This document shows positions 6,878 to 10,825 of a DNA stretch of 10,825 nt, piece after piece. The notes below the pieces were generated by a model, which was not told the DNA's origin, did no database searches, and saw nothing but the letters and a program-made list of their open reading frames with translations. The DNA lies in assembly GCA_040512755.1 (NCBI GenBank), contig JBEVEP010000203.1:1-10825 (forward strand), in the 5' to 3' direction. The translations under genes were made by a program, and so were the position numbers. The stretch is from JBEVEP01 sp040512755. Lineage in GTDB: Bacteria > Pseudomonadota > Alphaproteobacteria > Rhizobiales > Rhizobiaceae. Each line of letters opens with the position of its first letter. Position 1 is the stretch's first letter.

Positions 6878-7510
6878 TCACAGGCCCGGCCTCGCCAATG
6901 CATTGAGTGCCGCGGCCGTCATTGCGCTGCCGCCCATCCGCCCGCGCACGATGGCGAATGGAATTCCAAGACCACTTTCCGCCAGCGCTTCCTTCGACTC
7001 CGCGGCCCCGACAAACCCCACAGGCATGCCGATGATCGCGGCAGGTCTGGGGCAACCGCCTCGCAATTTGTCGATGAGGTAATAAAGCGCGGTCGGAGCA
7101 TTCCCGATTGCGACAACCGAACCCGCGAGACGATCGCCCCAGAGGTCTATTGCCGCCGCAGAGCGCGTATTGCCTATCTGAGCCGCAATCTCGGCAGTGC
7201 GCGGATCGCGCAGCGTGCAGATCACGTCGTTTCCCGCGGGAAGGCGCGCGCGTGTGACGCCATGCGCCACCATTTCCGCGTCGCAGAAGATCGGCGCGCC
7301 CGCCCTGAGGGCTGCCTTCGCTGCCTGAACGAAATCCGGGGAAAACGCGAAATGCTGAGCGGCCTCCACCTGCCCGCATGCGTGAATCATGCGGACGGCA
7401 ACATCGGCTTCTTCATCGGTGAAGCGAGACAGGTCGGCTTCCGCACGGATGATCGCAAAGGACTTCTCGTAGATTGCGGTGCCGTCGCGAATATAGTCGA
7501 GTGGGGTCAT
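6878..7510 (-). CDS. cobH: Precorrin-8X methylmutase
   Basis: CobH moves the methyl group from C11 to C12 of precorrin-8X, giving hydrogenobyrinic acid, the last ring-forming step before amidation by CobB. The 210-residue product matches the family length. RMIHACGQVE (40-49) holds His43, which aligns with the catalytic histidine known in this family. Other motifs are IFCDAEMVAHGVTR (74-87), AIGNAPTALYYLI (134-146), GMPVGFVGAAESKEAL (161-176) and RGRMGGSAMTAAALNAL (189-205). The start is ATG 7510, which overlaps the cobG stop by 4 bp; the longer open frame upstream is out of phase with cobG and has no family similarity. The next gene, cobI, begins 2 bp after the cobH stop, or overlaps it if the GTG start is used. 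Confidence 0.97.
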   Translation of the reverse strand: MTPLDYIRDGTAIYEKSFAIIRAEADLSRFTDEEADVAVRMIHACGQVEAAQHFAFSPDFVQAAKAALRAGAPIFCDAEMVAHGVTRARLPAGNDVICTLRDPRTAEIAAQIGNTRSAAAIDLWGDRLAGSVVAIGNAPTALYYLIDKLRGGCPRPAAIIGMPVGFVGAAESKEALAESGLGIPFAIVRGRMGGSAMTAAALNALARPGL

Positions 7511-9105
7511 GACTGTCCCTGGAAAGTTGCTGCGACGCGCAAGGCGCCGAGCCGGGAAAAGCAGGAGTTGACGCTCTCGCCACGCCGTCGCGCCTGGCGG
7601 TATAGGCCGCCGAGCCGCGCAAACCCATGCCTGATTTCGCCATGTGGAAGTCGCACATCGGCCAAGCCCGATGCCCTGCCGCCAACAACGAGGTCGATGC
7701 TTTCCGGATTGCCGACGAATGTGAGATCGGAGGCGCCGGGACAGGCGCAACCCTTGGCGCAACCCGAAACATGGACTGTGAGCGATTGATCGAAGAGACC
7801 GTTGCCAAGTGCGGCGAGTTGCTCTGCCAACGACCGCGCGGCGATGTGGCCGGAAGCGCAGGCGGGACTGCCGGGACAAGCGGCAATGCCAAGCCGGGCA
7901 TCCGCGGGATCGACGATCAGCGCGTAGCGGGGCGCGACATTCTGAAGGTCAAGGCAGGCCGAAGGCTCGGCGAGCATCAGGATCGCCCGCCCCGGTGCGA
8001 GCCGGACCTCGGTCACGCCGTGATCTTCCGCAAGGCGGCAGAAGCCGGCAAGCCGTGATGCCTCGATCTGGCCGAATGGCAGACCGACGCCGAGTGCCGC
8101 TGTTCCGTCAGAAAGGTCGAATATGCCTATGGGCTGGGCACTGCTACCCTTGGCCTCACTCCCACGTTCGATCTCACCGCTAACTGGAATCTCACACCCA
8201 CCCCTAACCCCTCCCCACAAGGGGGAGGGGGATTCTGTTGCGGCTCCGCTTGGTGCCAAAACGTCGATGGTTTCAGAAGGCAGAGCGGCCCCGGTGTTCC
8301 CCTCCCCCTTGTCGGGCGGGGTTAGGGGTGGGGGTAGAATTCCATATGCGATCGCCCTGCCCTCTTCAGGTGTGGAGGTAGGTTTACATCTGGGATCACC
8401 CTCCGCTCGGCCGGGCGGGAATGAACCGTTGTCTTCCGGACTTGCATCGTTGATCAGGGTCCGAATGAGCTGCGGATCGAGATCGCGCGCCCGGCCTTGC
8501 CTGCCTATTTCGGCAATCGCCGCAAGCACCAAGACCGCTGCTTTTCCGGCCTTCTCCTCATGCAGACTTGCGATCGGCATAGCGGTTTCCGCAGTGCCGC
8601 CGATGGCGAGGTTCCAGGCGATGTTCCGTCCGCATCCCGTGGCCGTGAGACGCACATCAGCGATGATCCCGTCAAGGTGAAGTCTGCCGCCGCCATCAAC
8701 GACGACAGAGACTTTCGGTCCAAGCCGCTCCGGCAGATCGGTCGCTTCGAGCGCGCTACGGATAGTGTCTGCAAGCGGTCGCGGATCGGCAGTTTCCGAA
8801 GGGTCAAGTCCTGCGAGCGGCCCTGTTTCCACAGGCACGCCGGTCCGAACCACGATGCCGAGCGCATCGATCTCGGCCGCCAGCGGCAGCACAGTGTGAT
8901 CTTCCAGGCCTCTGATCTGAAGGCTGCCGCGCGCTGTAACCTCAAGGATGCTATTGCCATAGCGGAATGCGGCTTCGGCCAGTCCGACCAATTGCGGCGG
9001 CGTGAATCCACCACGCGCCGGAACCAGCCGGATCAGCAGGCCGTCGCCTGTCGCCATGGGCGCCGACAGCGTCGGGCATGCGCCGCGTATCATCCCCGCA
9101 TTCAT
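7507..9105 (-). CDS. cobG: Precorrin-3B synthase, with a repeat-derived insertion
   Basis: CobG is the oxygen-using iron-sulfur enzyme that hydroxylates precorrin-3A and forms the ring-A lactone of precorrin-3B. It marks the aerobic pathway and belongs to the nitrite/sulfite reductase-like family. The N-terminus has RGACPTLSAPMATGDGLLIR (7-26) and ITARG-like VTARGSLQIRGL (57-67... region). The C-terminal half has ACPGSPACASGH (409-420) and VSGCAKGCACPG (446-457), giving C410, C416, C449 and C453 as likely [4Fe-4S] ligands. The 532 residues exceed the roughly 450-460 I expect for CobG. The excess lies at about residues 225-322, a low-complexity Pro/Gly-rich stretch encoded by a palindromic repeat (8197-8332) and its flanks. 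The frame is intact, both domains look normal, and the insert sits between the halves, so activity is likely kept. Start ATG 9105 overlaps the cobN stop; the stop overlaps cobH. Confidence 0.93.
   Translation of the reverse strand: MNAGMIRGACPTLSAPMATGDGLLIRLVPARGGFTPPQLVGLAEAAFRYGNSILEVTARGSLQIRGLEDHTVLPLAAEIDALGIVVRTGVPVETGPLAGLDPSETADPRPLADTIRSALEATDLPERLGPKVSVVVDGGGRLHLDGIIADVRLTATGCGRNIAWNLAIGGTAETAMPIASLHEEKAGKAAVLVLAAIAEIGRQGRARDLDPQLIRTLINDASPEDNGSFPPGRAEGDPRCKPTSTPEEGRAIAYGILPPPLTPPDKGEGNTGAALPSETIDVLAPSGAATESPSPLWGGVRGGCEIPVSGEIERGSEAKGSSAQPIGIFDLSDGTAALGVGLPFGQIEASRLAGFCRLAEDHGVTEVRLAPGRAILMLAEPSACLDLQNVAPRYALIVDPADARLGIAACPGSPACASGHIAARSLAEQLAALGNGLFDQSLTVHVSGCAKGCACPGASDLTFVGNPESIDLVVGGRASGLADVRLPHGEIRHGFARLGGLYRQARRRGESVNSCFSRLGALRVAATFQGQS
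8197..8332. repeat. Palindromic repeat element inserted in frame in cobG
   Basis: Two 34-bp arms, 8197-8230 and 8299-8332, are inverted copies of each other with only two mismatches by my alignment. The left arm begins CCCACCCCTAACCCC and ends AAGGGGGAGGGG; each arm also contains a small inner palindrome (CCCCTCCC / GGGGGAGGGG type). The inversion continues inward with about 8 of 10 matches: 8241-8250 against 8284-8293. The whole unit could therefore fold into one long hairpin with a loop near 8251-8283. It encodes cobG residues of about 258-303, including PPPLTPPDKGEG and PSPLWGGVRGG. Short palindromic elements with C-rich arms like this are common between genes in rhizobial genomes, in my recollection; here one lies inside a gene. 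I see no clear target-site duplication and no transposase, so it looks like a non-autonomous, MITE-like or REP-like unit. Confidence 0.85.
8333..8430. repeat. Probable non-native flank of the cobG insertion
   Basis: This stretch encodes about residues 225-257 of the cobG product (GRAEGDPRCKP, then TPEEGRAIAYGI), which I cannot match to any part of CobG. It has a run of small palindromes (GAATTC, CATATG and GCGATCGC, near 8338-8357) and a Gly/Pro/Arg-rich translation unlike the neighbouring domains. It may belong to a larger composite repeat of which 8197-8332 is the hairpin core. On the other side, about 8140-8196 may also be foreign or may be normal linker. The boundary is an estimate from the family alignment I remember, so confidence is low. 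Confidence 0.4.
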
Positions 9106-10825
9106 GCCGCTTCTCCGCGCCGCGCCTCGGCAATCAGGGCGGCAAGGTCGTCGTCAACGGAGTTGCGGCGCGGGTGCCACAGGCCGCGCCGGCGCGCAGA
9201 CATGAAGCGTTCGGCGATCGCGCGGGCCGCGGCGGGGTTCTCCCTCAGGATGAATGCTCGCACCCGCTGATCACCCAGATAGGCGTCATGCAAGGCTTCA
9301 ATCAGCGCGGGCGGGATGGCCTCGGTGGTTTCGGCAAAGCCGATCAGCCGGTCGACGGTTTCCGCGAATTCGGCCGCACCCCGAGGGCCGTGCCGCATTT
9401 GGCCATCGATGAAGCGTGGATTGATCGCCCGTGCCCGCACGACACGGCTGACCGCCTCGCCTAGAGAGCGAGCGCGGGGACGAGCGGGATCGGTCGTATC
9501 GAGCGCAATGACATCTGCGCTTTTGCCCAAAGCAGCCACAGCGGCGGCAAATCCGCCGATAAAGGCGACATCTGCCGACCCTTCCAGCAGGTCACGGCCG
9601 GGATCGTCTCCGTTGTGGATCAAAAGCTCGGCTTCGGCGACGCGGCCGGCAAAGGCGCCCGGCGCTGCCTGACCCTCGCCTTCAGCGCCGCCATAGCTAT
9701 GCGACGCGGCGTTAAGATAGGCTTGGCCCAGTTCCTCGCGCGTCTGCCAGTCGCCAGAGGCCAACCGATCCTCCAGCCCCGCGCCATAGGTGCCGGGCGA
9801 AGATCCGAAGATGCGTGCCGGAACGTATCCCGATGCACGCGCCTCTGCCGCGAGAGGATTCTCCGATGCGTCCTCGTTGCGCTCTGCCACCGCCTTGGCG
9901 GCAGCGTGAAGGAGCGCGATCTGGGCAGGAAACATATCGCGGAACAGCCCGGAGATACGCCAGGTCACGTCGACACGCGGTCTCCCCAGCGTGGCCGAGG
10001 GAAGCACTTCGATGGCCGTTACCCGTCCGGTCGCCGGGTCCCATTGAGGCCGGCATCCCATCAGCGCCAGGCCCTGTGCAATTTCTTCTCCGCCAGTCCG
10101 AAGACTGGCACTGCCCCACAGGTCAATCACAAGCGAACGTGGCCAGTCGCCATGGTCCTGTGCGTATCGGCGCAACACCTCGCTGGCAGCAACGTGGCCA
10201 AGTTCGTAGGCCGTCGGCGTCGGCATGGTGCGCGGGTCTGCCGTGAAAAGGTTGCGCCCGGTGGGCAATACGTCGGTTCGCCCACGTGACGGTGCTCCCG
10301 ACGGTCCTGCCGCGATATGCTGGCCATCGAGCGCAGCGATGAGCGCGGCCCGCTCGCGAACCGCACTGTCGCGCCGCAGCGGTTCGGCGTCCGCGTCCGC
10401 ACGGCCATAAATGTGCAGCCCATCCTTGATGGCAAAGTCCTTCAGGTCGCAAAGCCAGGCATCGATCCGCTGGAGCGCGGTGTCCGGTGCATCGTCGCTG
10501 CCAACGCCAGCCTCGGAAGCCAGGCCGGTGTCGCGCGCCTTCTCAACGATCAGCTTTGCCAGCCGGTCACGGCGGCGGCGATCGAGACCGTCAGCCTGGA
10601 CATATTCGTCGACCAGTCTTTCAAGCACACGCTTGTCATCATCAAGCCCAGCCTCCACCAGCGGCGGCGGCAGATGGCCGAGCGTGACGGCGGCAATGCG
10701 CCGCTTCGCCTGCGCCGCCTCGCCGGGATTGCTGACGATGAAAGGATAGATCACCGGCAGCGATCCGGTGACGATTTCCGGGAAGCAATCGCGGGAAAGC
10801 GCCACCGTCTTGCCCGGCAGCCACT
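9102..10825 (-). CDS. cobN: Cobaltochelatase subunit CobN, C-terminal part
   Basis: CobN is the large subunit of the ATP-dependent CobNST chelatase, which inserts cobalt into hydrogenobyrinate a,c-diamide. The window holds the last 573 or so codons of a protein usually near 1,250-1,300 residues; the frame is open to the window edge, and the first visible residues (WLPGKTVALSRDCFPE) fit inside the family. Conserved blocks include NPGEAAQAKRRIAA, TPTAYELGHVAASEVLRRYA, LWGSASLRTGGEEIAQGLAL, ISGLFRDMFPAQIALL, FGSSPGTYGAGLEDR (near 9770-9816), ADVAFIGGFAAAVAAL, DGQMRHGPRGAAE (near 9380-9410) and NPAAARAIAERF near the C-terminus. BchH and ChlH magnesium chelatase subunits are related, but these blocks and the neighbours indicate CobN. 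The stop overlaps the cobG start by 4 bp. Its partners CobS and CobT are not in this window. Confidence 0.96.
   Translation of the reverse strand, partial: WLPGKTVALSRDCFPEIVTGSLPVIYPFIVSNPGEAAQAKRRIAAVTLGHLPPPLVEAGLDDDKRVLERLVDEYVQADGLDRRRRDRLAKLIVEKARDTGLASEAGVGSDDAPDTALQRIDAWLCDLKDFAIKDGLHIYGRADADAEPLRRDSAVRERAALIAALDGQHIAAGPSGAPSRGRTDVLPTGRNLFTADPRTMPTPTAYELGHVAASEVLRRYAQDHGDWPRSLVIDLWGSASLRTGGEEIAQGLALMGCRPQWDPATGRVTAIEVLPSATLGRPRVDVTWRISGLFRDMFPAQIALLHAAAKAVAERNEDASENPLAAEARASGYVPARIFGSSPGTYGAGLEDRLASGDWQTREELGQAYLNAASHSYGGAEGEGQAAPGAFAGRVAEAELLIHNGDDPGRDLLEGSADVAFIGGFAAAVAALGKSADVIALDTTDPARPRARSLGEAVSRVVRARAINPRFIDGQMRHGPRGAAEFAETVDRLIGFAETTEAIPPALIEALHDAYLGDQRVRAFILRENPAAARAIAERFMSARRRGLWHPRRNSVDDDLAALIAEARRGEAA

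Noticed and set aside
8197..8332. The paired C-rich and G-rich arms as a transcription terminator
   Set aside because: The arms are in the middle of the intact cobG frame, with the conserved iron-sulfur half encoded downstream, and no T-run follows. A repeat element explains them better.
7507..9105. cobG as a pseudogene because of the insertion
   Set aside because: The frame is continuous, the start and stop make normal overlaps with neighbours, and all four putative cluster cysteines and the N-terminal motif remain.

Overview
The window is a dense block of aerobic-type cobalamin (vitamin B12) biosynthesis genes from a high-GC alphaproteobacterium. The gene order, the presence of cobE, the split CobN-type cobaltochelatase and the use of cbiD resemble clusters in Rhizobiales such as Brucella, Ochrobactrum or Mesorhizobium. 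That assignment comes from remembered family knowledge, not a search. Almost every base is coding. The only real intergenic gap is 52 bp, at 1131-1182.

The minus strand reads, in transcription order: cobN (3' part, enters at 10825), cobG, cobH, cobI, cobJ, then cobL, cobE, cobM, then cobA, and cobB (5' part, leaves at position 1). Two plus-strand genes interrupt this series: cobK between cobJ and cobL, and cbiD between cobM and cobA. Each overlaps its left-hand or right-hand minus-strand neighbour tail to tail (34 bp for cbiD/cobM, 37 bp for cobK/cobJ). Each is also head to head with the next minus-strand gene: cobK and cobL share the four bases CATG for both start codons, and cbiD and cobA are 52 bp apart. 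Within the minus-strand blocks nearly every junction is a 4-bp ATGA or GTGA overlap, so translation is probably coupled.

The genes together cover most of corrin-ring assembly: CobA (uroporphyrinogen III to precorrin-2), CobI (C20), CobG (precorrin-3B synthase), CobJ (C17 and ring contraction), CobM (C11), CbiD (C1, in place of CobF), CobK (reduction), CobL (C5, C15 and decarboxylation), CobH (methyl shift to hydrogenobyrinate), CobB (a,c-diamide) and CobN (cobalt insertion). CobE is the small accessory protein. No cobF, cobS, cobT or cobW is visible here.

The main surprises are: (1) a palindromic repeat element of about 136 bp, possibly inside a larger insert, lying in frame in cobG and adding a low-complexity segment between its two halves; (2) the interleaved strand layout, which resembles a noncontiguous operon; (3) cobK and cobL start codons that overlap each other; (4) the hybrid of aerobic cobG with the CbiD methyltransferase of the anaerobic pathway. 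I see no wholly new system: this is a recognisable pathway cluster with unusual architecture.
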